Origin: JABJAG01 sp038137215 | GTDB lineage: Bacteria; Pseudomonadota; Alphaproteobacteria; UBA6615 | Assembly: GCA_038137215.1 (NCBI GenBank) | Contig: JAYQBG010000019.1 | Coordinates: forward strand, 1-63,150 | Length of the DNA: 63,150 nucleotides | Direction of reading: 5' to 3' | Part shown: positions 27,271 to 35,504 of the stretch, piece by piece | Position numbering within the stretch: the first letter of the stretch is position 1 | How the letters are laid out: the number at the start of each line of letters is the position of its first letter | Notes under the pieces: model-generated | Seen by the model: the letters and a program-made list of their open reading frames with translations, nothing else | Told to the model about the DNA's origin: nothing | Databases searched by the model: none | Made by a program: the position numbers and the translations under genes

Positions 27271-28052
27271 ACGAACCGCGACATCCGACTCTCGCCAACG
27301 ATCCCGGGGCACCACGCCTGGTCGCCGACAATCCCGGTCTGGTCGCACAGAATCTGGGCAAGCGGTTTCGCAAGCGGCCGGTTCTGCGCGACGTCTCCCT
27401 GCAGGTTCGTCAGGGCGAGGCAGTCGGCCTTCTGGGTCCGAACGGGGCCGGCAAGACCACCTGTTTTTACATGATCACCGGCTTGCTGAAGCCTGATGCC
27501 GGCGCGATTTCTCTGGACGGGCACGACATCACCGAACTGCCCATGTATCGCCGGGCGCGTCTGGGCGTCGGCTACCTGCCCCAGGAAGCCTCGATCTTCC
27601 GCGGTCTGTCGGTGGAACAGAACATCCGCTCGGTCCTTGAAGTGATCGAGCCCGAGCGTGACCGGCGTGAGGCGACACTCGACGATCTGCTGGCCGAGTT
27701 CTCGATATCTCATCTGCGACGCACCCCGGCACTGGCCCTCTCGGGCGGTGAACGGCGCCGGGTCGAGATCGCCCGCGCCCTGGCAAGCCAGCCCCACTTC
27801 ATGTTGCTCGACGAGCCGCTGGCGGGCATTGATCCGATCGCTGTTTCCGATATTCGTGATCTGGTCAAACACCTGAAAAACCGCGGTATCGGAGTGTTGA
27901 TCACCGATCATAACGTTCGGGAAACGCTGGATATTGTTGACCGGGCCTATATCTTGCATGAAGGTTCAGTGCTAATGAGTGGTGAGCCGTCGGAAATCGT
28001 GTCCCATTCGGACGTCCGGCGTGTTTACTTGGGCGAAAGATTCAGTCTGTAG
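27267..28052 (+). CDS. lptB: LPS export ATPase LptB
   Basis: This 261-residue ABC ATPase has Walker A GPNGAGKTT (about 63-71), the Q-loop YLPQEASIFRGL, the signature ALSGGERRR (about 157), Walker B LLDEPLAGID and the switch His in ITDHNVRE. These are the LptB-specific variants. It powers LPS extraction with LptFG, which are not in the window. An N-terminal extension of about 25 residues precedes the usual start. rpoN starts 12 bp downstream. Confidence 0.97.
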   Translation: MNEPRHPTLANDPGAPRLVADNPGLVAQNLGKRFRKRPVLRDVSLQVRQGEAVGLLGPNGAGKTTCFYMITGLLKPDAGAISLDGHDITELPMYRRARLGVGYLPQEASIFRGLSVEQNIRSVLEVIEPERDRREATLDDLLAEFSISHLRRTPALALSGGERRRVEIARALASQPHFMLLDEPLAGIDPIAVSDIRDLVKHLKNRGIGVLITDHNVRETLDIVDRAYILHEGSVLMSGEPSEIVSHSDVRRVYLGERFSL

Positions 28053-28064
28053 AAGTCCTTAACC

Positions 28065-29540
28065 ATGGCTCTGACACCACGTCTCGACTTCCGCCAGACG
28101 CAGGCGCCGGTCATGACGCCGCAGCTGCAGCAGGCCATCAAGCTTTTGCAGCTGTCCAATCTTGAACTGGCAGCCTTCGTTGAAGGTGAACTTGAAGAAA
28201 ACCCGCTCCTGGAGCGGGAGGACTCTCTTATTGCCCAGGACGGGACGCCGGCCGAGGCCGAAAAACCTGCCAGTGACGACGGGGATGCGGTCACCCTTGC
28301 GGACCGGGAAGAGTTGCCCTCGACCGAAGCGCCGCTGGATAGCGACTATACGAATGTCTATCCCGACGACCCCTTCCGGCCGGCTGGCGGAGCGGCCCCG
28401 GCCGCGCGCGGCGACAGCGATTCCCTGCCGGGCATCGACCAGACCATGGCCAGCGAGGTCACCCTGCGCGAGCACCTGACCGAACAGCTCGATCTGTCCA
28501 TCGGTGACCCGACCCAGCGTCTGGTCGGCCGGGCGATGATCGATTCGCTCGACGACCGCGGTTATCTCAACGCTTCTCTGGAAGACATGGCCGAACAGCT
28601 CGGCTGCCAGATGGAACTGATGGAAACCGTGCTCGGCATCGTTCAGGGATTTGAACCGACCGGCATGTTCGCCCGAGACCTCATCGAGTGTTTTTCCCTG
28701 CAACTCGCCGAGCGGGACCGCCTCGACCCGGCGATGCAGACCATGCTCGCCAATCTGGACTACCTCACCCGCCACGATTTACCGGGCCTGTGTCAGGTCT
28801 GCGAGGTCGATGAGGAAGACCTGGCCGACATGCTGGCCGAACTCAGAACCCTCGACCCCAAGCCGGCCTCAGCCTTTGACGAAGGTACGGTCGAGTATGT
28901 GACCGCGGATGTGATGATGCGCGCCAAAAAGGGCGGCGGCTGGGAGATCGAACTCAACAACGACACCCTTCCGCGTGTTCTGGTGAATCGCGCCTATTAC
29001 GCCGAGATCAACGATCAGGCACGCGAGAAGGACGAAAAGGCCTTCGCGCAGGAAAAGTTCCAGTCCGCGAACTGGCTGGTGCGGGCGCTCGATCAGCGGG
29101 CGCGGACCATCCTGAAGGTGGCGAGCGAGATCATCCGCCAGCAGGACGCCTTTTTCCGCCATGGGGTCAGCCACCTCAAGCCGCTGGTGCTCGCCGATAT
29201 CGCCGAAGCGGTGAAACTCCACGAAAGCACGATCAGCCGCGTGACGACCAACAAGTACATGGCCACGCCGCGCGGCCTGTTCGAACTGAAATACTTCTTC
29301 ACCACCGCCATCAACAGCAGCCAGGGCGGAGACATGCACTCGGCCGAGGCCGTGCGGCATAAGATCAAGCTGATGATCGACAACGAATCTCCGAAATCGA
29401 TCCTCTCAGACGACAAAATTGTAAAGATCCTGCGGGATGACGGTGTGGATATCGCGCGCCGAACCGTTGCCAAGTATCGGGATTCATTGAAGATTCCGTC
29501 TTCTGTCGAGCGCCGCAGGATCAAACGCGCATCGGCCTAA
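28065..29540 (+). CDS. rpoN: RNA polymerase sigma-54 factor
   Basis: The 491-residue protein has region I (Gln/Leu-rich TPQLQQAIKLLQLSNLEL), an acidic region II, the core-binding and HTH region III, and the C-terminal RpoN box ARRTVAKYRDSL, which contacts the -24 element. The conserved order lptB-rpoN-hpf-ptsN is kept. Sigma-54 reads nitrogen, envelope and motility promoters with AAA+ activators. Stop TAA; a weak terminator follows and hpf has its own promoter. Confidence 0.98.
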   Translation: MALTPRLDFRQTQAPVMTPQLQQAIKLLQLSNLELAAFVEGELEENPLLEREDSLIAQDGTPAEAEKPASDDGDAVTLADREELPSTEAPLDSDYTNVYPDDPFRPAGGAAPAARGDSDSLPGIDQTMASEVTLREHLTEQLDLSIGDPTQRLVGRAMIDSLDDRGYLNASLEDMAEQLGCQMELMETVLGIVQGFEPTGMFARDLIECFSLQLAERDRLDPAMQTMLANLDYLTRHDLPGLCQVCEVDEEDLADMLAELRTLDPKPASAFDEGTVEYVTADVMMRAKKGGGWEIELNNDTLPRVLVNRAYYAEINDQAREKDEKAFAQEKFQSANWLVRALDQRARTILKVASEIIRQQDAFFRHGVSHLKPLVLADIAEAVKLHESTISRVTTNKYMATPRGLFELKYFFTTAINSSQGGDMHSAEAVRHKIKLMIDNESPKSILSDDKIVKILRDDGVDIARRTVAKYRDSLKIPSSVERRRIKRASA

Positions 29541-29562
29541 ACGTCGCTTAGGAACCGGTCAA

Positions 29563-29581
29563 ACCCCTGATTTTCCGGGGT
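29563..29581 (+). terminator. Possible weak terminator after rpoN
   Basis: ACCCC and GGGGT form a 5-bp stem with a nine-base loop, followed by CTTTCCCC, which is only partly T-rich. It is well placed between rpoN and the hpf promoter but would be inefficient. Confidence 0.4.
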
Positions 29582-29615
29582 CTTTCCCCACGTCTCCGGA
29601 AGTCGTTTTCGCGTA

Positions 29616-29644
29616 TTGACAGTGCACAGGGCGCTGACTAAATT
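29616..29644 (+). promoter_or_regulatory. Sigma70-type promoter for hpf-ptsN
   Basis: A perfect -35 TTGACA at 29616-29621, a 17-bp spacer and a -10 TAAATT at 29639-29644 (four of six) precede hpf. Transcription would begin near 29651 and leave an untranslated leader of about 170 nt. The leader has no coding signal. Confidence 0.75.
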
Positions 29645-29820
29645 CCGCGCCGCTTATCAAAAACGCCTGTCCAACGAGCCTGCGGGAGCGGGCCAATGAA
29701 AGACGGGCGGGCCCGGACATATCGGGTGGCGGTACGATAGGAACAAAGAGAACAATCCTAGCGACCAGGTCGATCGACCCGGCGCCGAGACCCTTTCAAT
29801 AGCCAGCGTGTAACAGAACC

Positions 29821-30246
29821 TTGCAGATTACCGTCACAGGACAACAGATTGATGTGGGCGATGCCCTTCGCCTTCACATTGAGGACGCGATAGAGAGTAC
29901 GACAGAGAAGTACTTCGCGGACGCCATCGACGCCACGATCGTGCTCTCGCGTGAGAGCTGGCGCATCCGCGCGGCCACGGCCAATGCGCCGGAATATGTT
30001 CTCGCGCCCCATAGCGATGAAGACGAAAGTACCGAGGCCGAGAGCGGCGCGGACAACCCGATCATCATCGCCGAAAACCAGACCGTGATCGAGAACCTGA
30101 CCGTTTCCGAAGCCGTCATGCGGCTGGACCTGGCCGACGCCCCGGCTTTCGTATTCCGGAATTCAAAACACGGTGGGTTGGGTGTTGTGTACCGCCGCGA
30201 CGACGGCAACATCGGCTGGAGCGACACCCCGGAGAACGAGGCCTGA
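29821..30246 (+). CDS. hpf: Ribosome hibernation factor HPF, with an internally shortened N-domain
   Basis: Starting at TTG 29821 the protein has 141 residues, against about 190 for long HPF of relatives. The first 45 residues (QITVTGQQIDVGDALRLHI ... ATIVLSRE) match the ribosome-binding S30AE domain. The next expected ~50 residues, with the strands and helix that complete that domain, are absent: the sequence jumps to AATANAPEYVLAP. The C-terminal dimerisation domain is complete (LTVSEAVMRLDLADAP, FRNSKHGGLGVVYRRDDGN). The deletion is in frame, so a product can form that may dimerise but bind ribosomes poorly. It sits in its normal place between rpoN and ptsN. Confidence 0.88.
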   Translation: MQITVTGQQIDVGDALRLHIEDAIESTTEKYFADAIDATIVLSRESWRIRAATANAPEYVLAPHSDEDESTEAESGADNPIIIAENQTVIENLTVSEAVMRLDLADAPAFVFRNSKHGGLGVVYRRDDGNIGWSDTPENEA

Positions 30247-30254
30247 CTCGCATT

Positions 30255-30737
30255 ATGGATATCGACCACATCCTTCAGCGCGACGCCGTGATCGCCAATT
30301 TGCGGGCCACCAGCAAGAAACAGCTTCTGCAGGAGCTGTCCAAGGCTGCGGCATCGACTTTTGACCTCGACGCGCGTCAGGTCTTCGAAACCCTGCTCGA
30401 CCGCGAACGTCTAGGATCCACCGGTGTGGGGTCTGGGCTTGCCATCCCCCATGGGAAGATGGCACCGCTCGAAGGCCTGCACGGCCTGTTTGCACGGCTG
30501 GAAAAGCCGGTGGAATTCGATGCCATCGACGATCAGCCGGTCGATCTGGTATTTCTGCTCCTCGCACCGGAGGGGGCAGGTGCCGATCACCTGAAGGCGC
30601 TGGCCCGGATCTCGCGGATCCTTCGCGACCGCGCCTTCTGCGAAAAGCTGCGGGGATCAGACAACCCCGACGCGATCTATGCCCTGCTCATGGAATCGGG
30701 CAACGCCAACGCCGAGCAGTTGCGCGCCGCCAGCTAG
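30255..30737 (+). CDS. ptsN: Nitrogen PTS enzyme IIA (EIIA-Ntr)
   Basis: The 160-residue protein has the phosphoacceptor His in SGLAIPHGKM (about residue 66) and the standard EIIA-Ntr fold blocks LLDRERLGSTGVG and PVDLVFLLLAPEGAGADHLKAL. It takes phosphate from NPr and regulates potassium uptake, sensor kinases and other targets. It starts 8 bp after hpf and should share its promoter. Its stop codon lies in the loop of a terminator hairpin. Confidence 0.97.
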   Translation: MDIDHILQRDAVIANLRATSKKQLLQELSKAAASTFDLDARQVFETLLDRERLGSTGVGSGLAIPHGKMAPLEGLHGLFARLEKPVEFDAIDDQPVDLVFLLLAPEGAGADHLKALARISRILRDRAFCEKLRGSDNPDAIYALLMESGNANAEQLRAAS

Positions 30738-30745
30738 CGCTGGCG
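30728..30745 (+). terminator. Terminator hairpin overlapping the ptsN stop
   Basis: CGCCAGC, loop TAGC, GCTGGCG gives a perfect 7-bp stem; the tail CGTTTCGATTTT is moderately T-rich. The ptsN stop codon TAG falls in the loop. Confidence 0.5.
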
Positions 30746-30782
30746 CGTTTCGATTTTCAGATTTTTTCAGGACAGGCCCCGG

Positions 30783-31007
30783 TCAGTGAACGCTGACCGG
30801 TTCCATGTCGTGTTGCTTGACCGCCGCGAAGGCAACGTCGCGGCCCGCCATCATACCGATTCCACTGCCATCGGCAGCGTGAATGGCATAGACGGTTTGA
30901 CCCTCAACCACGGCCGGACGCACATAGGCCAGGCGGTTGACGCCGAGTGCGGCAAACTGTTCGGGCGAAAAACCTTCGGCGGTCTTGTTCGTGAATTCCT
31001 TGTTCAT
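30783..31007 (-). CDS. DUF1150 family protein
   Basis: This 74-residue protein has the alphaproteobacterial DUF1150 pattern: LGVNRLAYVRPA, then YAIHAADGSGIG and a short final helix (VAFAAVKQHDMEPVSVH). Function is unknown. As usual in this class the gene lies directly downstream of a small heat-shock gene; here the start overlaps the hsp20 stop by 4 bp. This coupling suggests a role in heat or folding stress. Confidence 0.93.
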   Translation of the reverse strand: MNKEFTNKTAEGFSPEQFAALGVNRLAYVRPAVVEGQTVYAIHAADGSGIGMMAGRDVAFAAVKQHDMEPVSVH

Positions 31008-31462
31008 GACACCTCTCCACTGGTTTCCACATCAAGTTCAGGAGATTGTGCCGCACCGGCACCAATCTCGATCTTGCGCACATTCCGCTCCGGCTGGGGC
31101 AGAACGACATCGATGTTCAACAATCCGTTGTCGAGCGTGGCCGAAGACACTTCCACGCCATCGGCGAGCACGAAACTGCGCTTGAACATGCGTGTGGCAA
31201 TGCCACGATGCAGATACTCGCGATTGTCCTCGGCGGCCTGCTGGCCCGAAACCGTGAGCTGGTTGTCCTCGAGCTGAATATCGAGGTCGTCGCGGGTAAA
31301 GCCGGCCACTGCCAGCGTGATCCGCAACCGGGTCTCACCGGTTCGTTCGATGTTGTAGGGCGGATAGCCGTCCGAAGAGGCCTTGCTGATGCGCTCCAAC
31401 GTCCGCTCGAATTCGTCGAATCCAAGCAGCAGCGGATTTCGCAATGGGGACAGGCGATTCAT
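31004..31462 (-). CDS. Small heat-shock protein, Hsp20 family
   Basis: Starting at ATG 31460-31462 after a strong AAGGAGGAG, the product is 152 residues with the alpha-crystallin domain from about YNIERTGETRLRI to LNIDVVLPQPE. It ends in an acidic tail. The canonical ELEGV-type block (here GQQAAEDNREYLHRGIA) marks the class A IbpA-like chaperones of alphaproteobacteria. Such proteins hold unfolded clients for refolding. The gene is coupled to DUF1150, and a possible sigma32 promoter lies about 140 bp upstream. Confidence 0.94.
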   Translation of the reverse strand: MNRLSPLRNPLLLGFDEFERTLERISKASSDGYPPYNIERTGETRLRITLAVAGFTRDDLDIQLEDNQLTVSGQQAAEDNREYLHRGIATRMFKRSFVLADGVEVSSATLDNGLLNIDVVLPQPERNVRKIEIGAGAAQSPELDVETSGEVS

Positions 31463-31602
31463 GCCGTCACTCCTCCTTGATGAGCGAGTTACGGGCCGCA
31501 CAAACGCAGTGTTTACTGCGCTTCCACGGTCCTTCCGGGCCCTGGTGTGGCACCCGTATTTGCGTCCGCCGAAGCTCACAGGAGCCTCCGGCGTTGCTCT
31601 AG

Positions 31603-31630
31603 ATTTGGTTCGAAAACCCGAAATTTCAAG
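31603..31630 (-). promoter_or_regulatory. Possible sigma32 (RpoH) promoter of hsp20
   Basis: On the minus strand CTTGAAA at 31630-31624 matches the RpoH -35 consensus of alphaproteobacteria. After a 16-base spacer comes CCAAAT (31608-31603), a weaker match to the -10. The transcript would have a 5' leader of about 130 nt with a perfect CGCAGT-AAAC-ACTGCG hairpin. Confidence 0.5.
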
Positions 31631-32027
31631 GTCTGGACCGTGTCGGCGGGTTTGCGAACTCCGCAGACTGCATCAGGGTCCGGAACATCAGGGCATCACG
31701 GTTCCCACCGGCGGCAAGACGGTCAAGCCGCTCCCAGGCTGCATCGGTGCGATGACGGGTCAGGCGGAACGAATCCGGCGGCTGCCAGGTCTGCGCGGCG
31801 GATACGGGAATGGGGGACGGGATGCCGGCCTGCGCCTCCTGCACCGGTGATTCCGGTGAGAAGTCTGGCGTTACGTGCACTGCAGCTGACACCCCTGACC
31901 CTGCTGACAATCCGCGGAATGGCGACTGCAATGGCGCACCATCGCTCAGGACGACCGTTACAACGAAAGTCGCAATCGGCAATCCGCCCAAAAGCATGGC
32001 TACCACAGCAAGTCCGCGCATCGTCAC
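31626..32027 (-). CDS. Small exported or anchored protein of unknown function
   Basis: The 133-residue product has an N-terminal hydrophobic segment (GLAVVAMLLGGLPIATFVVTVVLS), then a Ser/Pro/Ala-rich linker and a more polar C-terminal helix (TDAAWERLDRLAAGGNRDALMFRTLM). It may be a signal-anchor periplasmic protein. An alternative ATG two codons in is equally likely. No family is recognised. Its end overlaps the presumed promoter of hsp20. Confidence 0.6.
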   Translation of the reverse strand: MTMRGLAVVAMLLGGLPIATFVVTVVLSDGAPLQSPFRGLSAGSGVSAAVHVTPDFSPESPVQEAQAGIPSPIPVSAAQTWQPPDSFRLTRHRTDAAWERLDRLAAGGNRDALMFRTLMQSAEFANPPTRSRP

Positions 32028-32122
32028 TCCTCCCGATTGCAGGGTTGAAAAGACGTTGCAGGACCATCGCGGCGGTGCTGAGGCCGATTTAAGGCAATTT
32101 TGGGGGAGGTCGTGAACCTGCG

Positions 32123-32939
32123 CTAACCCGGGAAGGCCGCCTCGGGCAGACCGGCAATCCCGGCATCCAGCGCAAACAGTGCACCGGCCAGGGGCTCGGC
32201 CGCAAGTTCTTCGGGCGTCAGCATGATCTTCGCCAAGGTGACATACATCGTTTGCAGATCGGGGCCGCCGAACATCGGACAGGTCGGCCGGCTGACCGGC
32301 AGCGCGACCATGCGATCCTCGGAACCGTCCGGCGTAAACCTCGTGATCCGGCCGCCCCGGAACTCCGCTATCCAGACGCCGCCCTCGGCATCGACAATGG
32401 CACCATCCGGCGTGCCACGCCCGGGGGCTTCGGGAATTCGGACGAACACCCGTTCTCCGGAGATATCACCCGTCGCCGGATCGTAGTCCCATGACCGGAT
32501 TGTGCGCGTGGGCGAATCCGCCGCATAGAGACGCGTTCCGTCAGGCGACCAGCACAGACCATTGGAGACGAGAATCCCGTCGATCATTCTGTGGATCCTA
32601 CGGTCGGCATCGAGCCGGTAGAACGCCCCACCGGTTCGCGTTCGAAATAGCTCTCGGGCGGTCCCTCGGGATCGTGCATGGTCCCTGCCCAGAACCGTCC
32701 CTGACGGTCCGCGCGCCCGTCATTCAGGCGGCTCTCGGGGCGGTCCGGTTCCGGATTGCCGATCCAGTCCAGGGCCACCCCATCATCGCCGGGCGTCAGA
32801 AACGCAAATCCGTCGCGCAATGCAGCGCCGGGGCCTTGATGTCGATCCAGTAGAGAACCTGTTCGTCCGGCGACCAGATCGGGCTCTCCCCGAGGATTGC
32901 ACCGGTCTCGACAACGTTCAGAATATTGGCGTCTTCCAT
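32123..32939 (-). pseudogene. SMP-30/gluconolactonase-family gene, internally deleted and frameshifted
   Basis: Three pieces line up to an SMP-30 beta-propeller lactonase. The N-terminus (ATG 32937-32939) reads LGESPIWSPDEQVLYWIDI. Around 32820 the sequence jumps from KAPALH to ALRDGFAFL in another frame, losing about 40 residues. The middle has the SRLNDGRADRQGRFWAGTM block with metal/substrate residues. A C run at 32626-32629 shifts the frame again, and the end continues SNGLCWSPDGTRLYAADS and MIDGILVS. A working protein is unlikely. The deletion argues for real decay, not only read error. Confidence 0.85.
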
Positions 32940-33044
32940 GGGTCCCTGTCTTTCCTGTGTCCTTTTGCCGTGTCACGATACAGTCACACGGTCGGGTCGC
33001 ACATGCCCAAAGCCGACAAAATAAAACACGGGGGACACAACGCC

Positions 33045-33698
33045 ATGATCGTTGACGCGCGGACCTACGCCATCAAGCCGGGCCAGATGCCGGCATTCCT
33101 GAAAAATGTCGAAGAGATCGGCCAGCCGCTGCAACGCAAGCATGGTTTCGAACCGGCGGGCTACTACACGGTGGAAACCGGGGCGATCAATTCCGTCGTC
33201 CATTACTGGAAATGGGAAAACGCACAGGTGCGCCAGGACTGCCGGGAGTCCCTCTACAACGACCCGGACTGGACCGAATACCGCAATGGCAGTTCGGACA
33301 AGATCGTCTCACAGCAAAACCGGCTGCTGCAGGCTACCGATGTGGTCGAACCCTTTGCCTTCATGGGCAATGGCAGCAAACAGGGTTTTGTGGATGAACG
33401 CACCTACACGATCACCTATGCGCAAGTGCCCCAGTATGTCGCCATCACCAAGGCGCTGGCCAAGCCGATCATCGACGACGCCGGCTGGCAGCTGATCGGC
33501 TATTTCAGTTCGATCACCGGCAAAATCAACCAGGTGGTCCATCTCTGGTACTGGGACAATCACGCCCAGCGTGAGGAACGTCAGGCCAGGGCGGTCGCCG
33601 ATCCCCGCTGGCAGGTCTATCAGGCCGGTAACGGCCACCGGGTGGTGGACCAGACCAACCGGTATCTGGTGCCAACTGGTTTCTCGACCGTCCAGTAG
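33045..33698 (+). CDS. NIPSNAP-family protein with two domains
   Basis: The 217-residue protein is a tandem of two NIPSNAP (dimeric alpha/beta barrel) domains: residues 1-100 start MIVDARTYAIKPGQ and have NSVVHYWKW; residues 115-217 start VDERTYTITYAQVPQY and have NQVVHLWYW. Such proteins are often near catabolic genes, but their reaction is unknown. The stop codon TAG overlaps the GTG start of the NUDIX gene by one base. Confidence 0.92.
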   Translation: MIVDARTYAIKPGQMPAFLKNVEEIGQPLQRKHGFEPAGYYTVETGAINSVVHYWKWENAQVRQDCRESLYNDPDWTEYRNGSSDKIVSQQNRLLQATDVVEPFAFMGNGSKQGFVDERTYTITYAQVPQYVAITKALAKPIIDDAGWQLIGYFSSITGKINQVVHLWYWDNHAQREERQARAVADPRWQVYQAGNGHRVVDQTNRYLVPTGFSTVQ

Positions 33699-34366
33699 TG
33701 CCCGCCACGCCACAGAACAAGCCGGCGAAAAAGTCGCTGCGTCCCGTGGACGCCGCAACCATGGTGCTGTGGCGCCGCCGCGCCAACGGGACCATCGAGG
33801 TCCTGATGGGGCGGCGCCACCGCAACCATGTCTTCATGCCCCACGCCTATGTGTTTCCCGGCGGCCGGGTGGACAGGATCGACGCCGCGCTTGAACCGGC
33901 CAGCCCGCTGGCTGACGACGTGCACACCCGCCTGCAACGGGCCGCCAATCCGACCCGTGCCCGGGCGATCGCCGCAGCGGCCGTGCGCGAAACCTACGAG
34001 GAAACCGGCCTGTTTCTGGGTGATTCCGACCCCGACGCACCGGGCGGCTTCCGCCCCGCGCTTGAGGGGATGGACTATTTCTTCCGGGCGATCACCCCGC
34101 CGGGCCGCCCGCGCCGTTTCGATGCACGGTTTCTCGTGGCCAATGGCGAAGCCGCGACCGGCGAGATCGGCACCGGCGACGGCGAACTTCTGGATGTGGA
34201 ATTCCGCTCGCTGGAGGACTCCCGCAATCTGGACATCGCCGGGATCACACGGATCGCGCTGGCCGAATTCGAACGCTGGGTCACCGACCCGAAAGCCCCG
34301 GATCCGAACCGCCCGGTCCCGCTCTCAAGGTTCCTGCGCGGCCGCTACTACATCGCACCGGAGTAA
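33698..34366 (+). CDS. NUDIX hydrolase, NUDT7/NUDT19-like
   Basis: The 222-residue protein starts GTG and has the NUDIX core VFPGGRVDR followed, after a long insertion, by AVRETYEETGLFLG (the REUXEEXGU part). The gap between the first glycine and the RExxEE motif is longer than in the classical box, as in the NUDT19/CoA-diphosphatase-like family. It may cleave CoA or acyl-CoA pyrophosphate bonds; this is by family analogy. It is coupled to the NIPSNAP gene. Confidence 0.9.
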   Translation: MPATPQNKPAKKSLRPVDAATMVLWRRRANGTIEVLMGRRHRNHVFMPHAYVFPGGRVDRIDAALEPASPLADDVHTRLQRAANPTRARAIAAAAVRETYEETGLFLGDSDPDAPGGFRPALEGMDYFFRAITPPGRPRRFDARFLVANGEAATGEIGTGDGELLDVEFRSLEDSRNLDIAGITRIALAEFERWVTDPKAPDPNRPVPLSRFLRGRYYIAPE

Positions 34367-34373
34367 AAATAGA

Positions 34374-34409
34374 GTCATGCCCGGAACAAGTCCGGGCATG
34401 ACGTTTTTT
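34374..34409 (+). terminator. Class C palindrome acting as the NUDIX terminator
   Basis: GTCATGCCCGGA, loop ACAAG, TCCGGGCATGAC gives a perfect 12-bp stem and is followed by GTTTTTT. A dispersed repeat thus has the form of an intrinsic terminator. The T run covers the stop region of the convergent MBL gene. Confidence 0.8.
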
Positions 34410-35295
34410 AGTCGGCAGCCAACCGATACACGCTCTCCACACCCGCTTCCCCATCTGCCTTCACCCGCCCCGTCTCCTCCATGTGGATCAGGTGGGCGAG
34501 CACGCTGCGGGCCGCCGCCGGGTAGAGCTTCGGGTCCACCGCCGCATACATGCGCGGAACCATCTCGGCGATGGTCGCCGGGGCGTTGGCCAGTTCGGCG
34601 AGAATCTGGTCCTCGCGTTCGTGGCGGTGGGCGAGCAGCGCCTTCACATAGGGTTCCGGGTCTTCGATGGGCGCGCCGTGGGTCGGGAAATACCGGCGCG
34701 CGCCGAAGCGGCCGACCTTTTCCAGCGAGGCCATATAGGCCGCCATGTCGCCGTCGGGCGGTGAGACGATACTGGTGGACCAGCCCATCACATGATCGCC
34801 ACAGAACAGCGCATCTTCCTCGCGCAGTCGAAAACACAGATGGTTCGAGCAATGGCCCGGCGTGTGCAGCGCCTCCACCGACCAGCCATTGCCGGTGATC
34901 ACGTCGCCATCGCCGATGGTGTGGTCCGGCGTGAAGTCGTAATCGGCGCCGTCCTCGGGCCGGGTGCCGTGGGGACCATAGGCATAGCTCGGCGCGCCGG
35001 TCGCCGCCTGGACCGCCTTCACCGCCGGGGAATGATCGCTGTGGGTGTGGGTCACCAAGATGTGGCTCACCGTTTCGCCCCGGATCGCGTCGAGTAGCGC
35101 ATCCACATGCTCGGCCAGGTCCGGCCCGGGATCGACGATCGCCACCTGCCCGCGGCCCAGAATGTAGGTGCCGGTGCCGTGAAACGTGAAAGCGCTGGGA
35201 TTGTTGGCGATCACCCGGCGGATGCGCAGACCGAGCTCATCGACCTTGCCGTATTCGAACTCCAGCTCGCGGTTGTAGGGGATTTCTGTGGCCAT
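34408..35295 (-). CDS. Metallo-beta-lactamase-fold hydrolase (LACTB2-like)
   Basis: The 295-residue enzyme has the metal-binding HTHSDH at about residues 82-87, the third ligand His in TPGHCSNH, the bridging Asp in FCGDHVMG and the last His in FPTHGAPI. The C-terminal helical domain (winged-helix-like, from about EREDQILAEL) marks the LACTB2-like branch, which includes RNases and thioester hydrolases. The catalytic set is complete. It is convergent with the NUDIX gene. Confidence 0.92.
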   Translation of the reverse strand: MATEIPYNRELEFEYGKVDELGLRIRRVIANNPSAFTFHGTGTYILGRGQVAIVDPGPDLAEHVDALLDAIRGETVSHILVTHTHSDHSPAVKAVQAATGAPSYAYGPHGTRPEDGADYDFTPDHTIGDGDVITGNGWSVEALHTPGHCSNHLCFRLREEDALFCGDHVMGWSTSIVSPPDGDMAAYMASLEKVGRFGARRYFPTHGAPIEDPEPYVKALLAHRHEREDQILAELANAPATIAEMVPRMYAAVDPKLYPAAARSVLAHLIHMEETGRVKADGEAGVESVYRLAAD

Positions 35296-35314
35296 GGTTT
35301 CTCTCAGTTCATCC

Positions 35315-35400
35315 CGTCATTGCGAACCGAAGGTGAAGCAATCCAGAGCCAACTCGTCCGGACACTGGTTTGCTTCGTCGCGTTGCTCCTCGCAATGACG
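35315..35400. repeat. Dispersed palindromic repeat, class A (second copy)
   Basis: GTCATTGCGAACCGAAG at the start and TTGCTTCGTCGCGTTGC then CGCAATGAC at the end match the copy at 622-710. Confidence 0.85.
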
Positions 35401-35422
35401 ACGGAAGCATATCTCCAGACAC

Positions 35423-35492
35423 AACCTCATGCTGAGCCTGTCGAAGTATGAGGTTGTGGCCCCCGCCCTTCGTCAGGCTCAGGGTGAGGGCC
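35423..35492. repeat. Dispersed palindromic repeat, class B
   Basis: ACCTCATGCTGAGCCTG ... CAGGCTCAGGGTGAGG forms an inverted pair. The whole 209-bp gap 35296-35504 is filled by this and the class A copy and shows no gene. Confidence 0.85.
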
Positions 35493-35504
35493 TTTATAAA
35501 TTTC

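Noticed and set aside
29650..29820. Known riboswitch or 6S/SRP RNA in the hpf leader
   Set aside because: No conserved core of any RNA family that I know was found; it is described only as a long leader.
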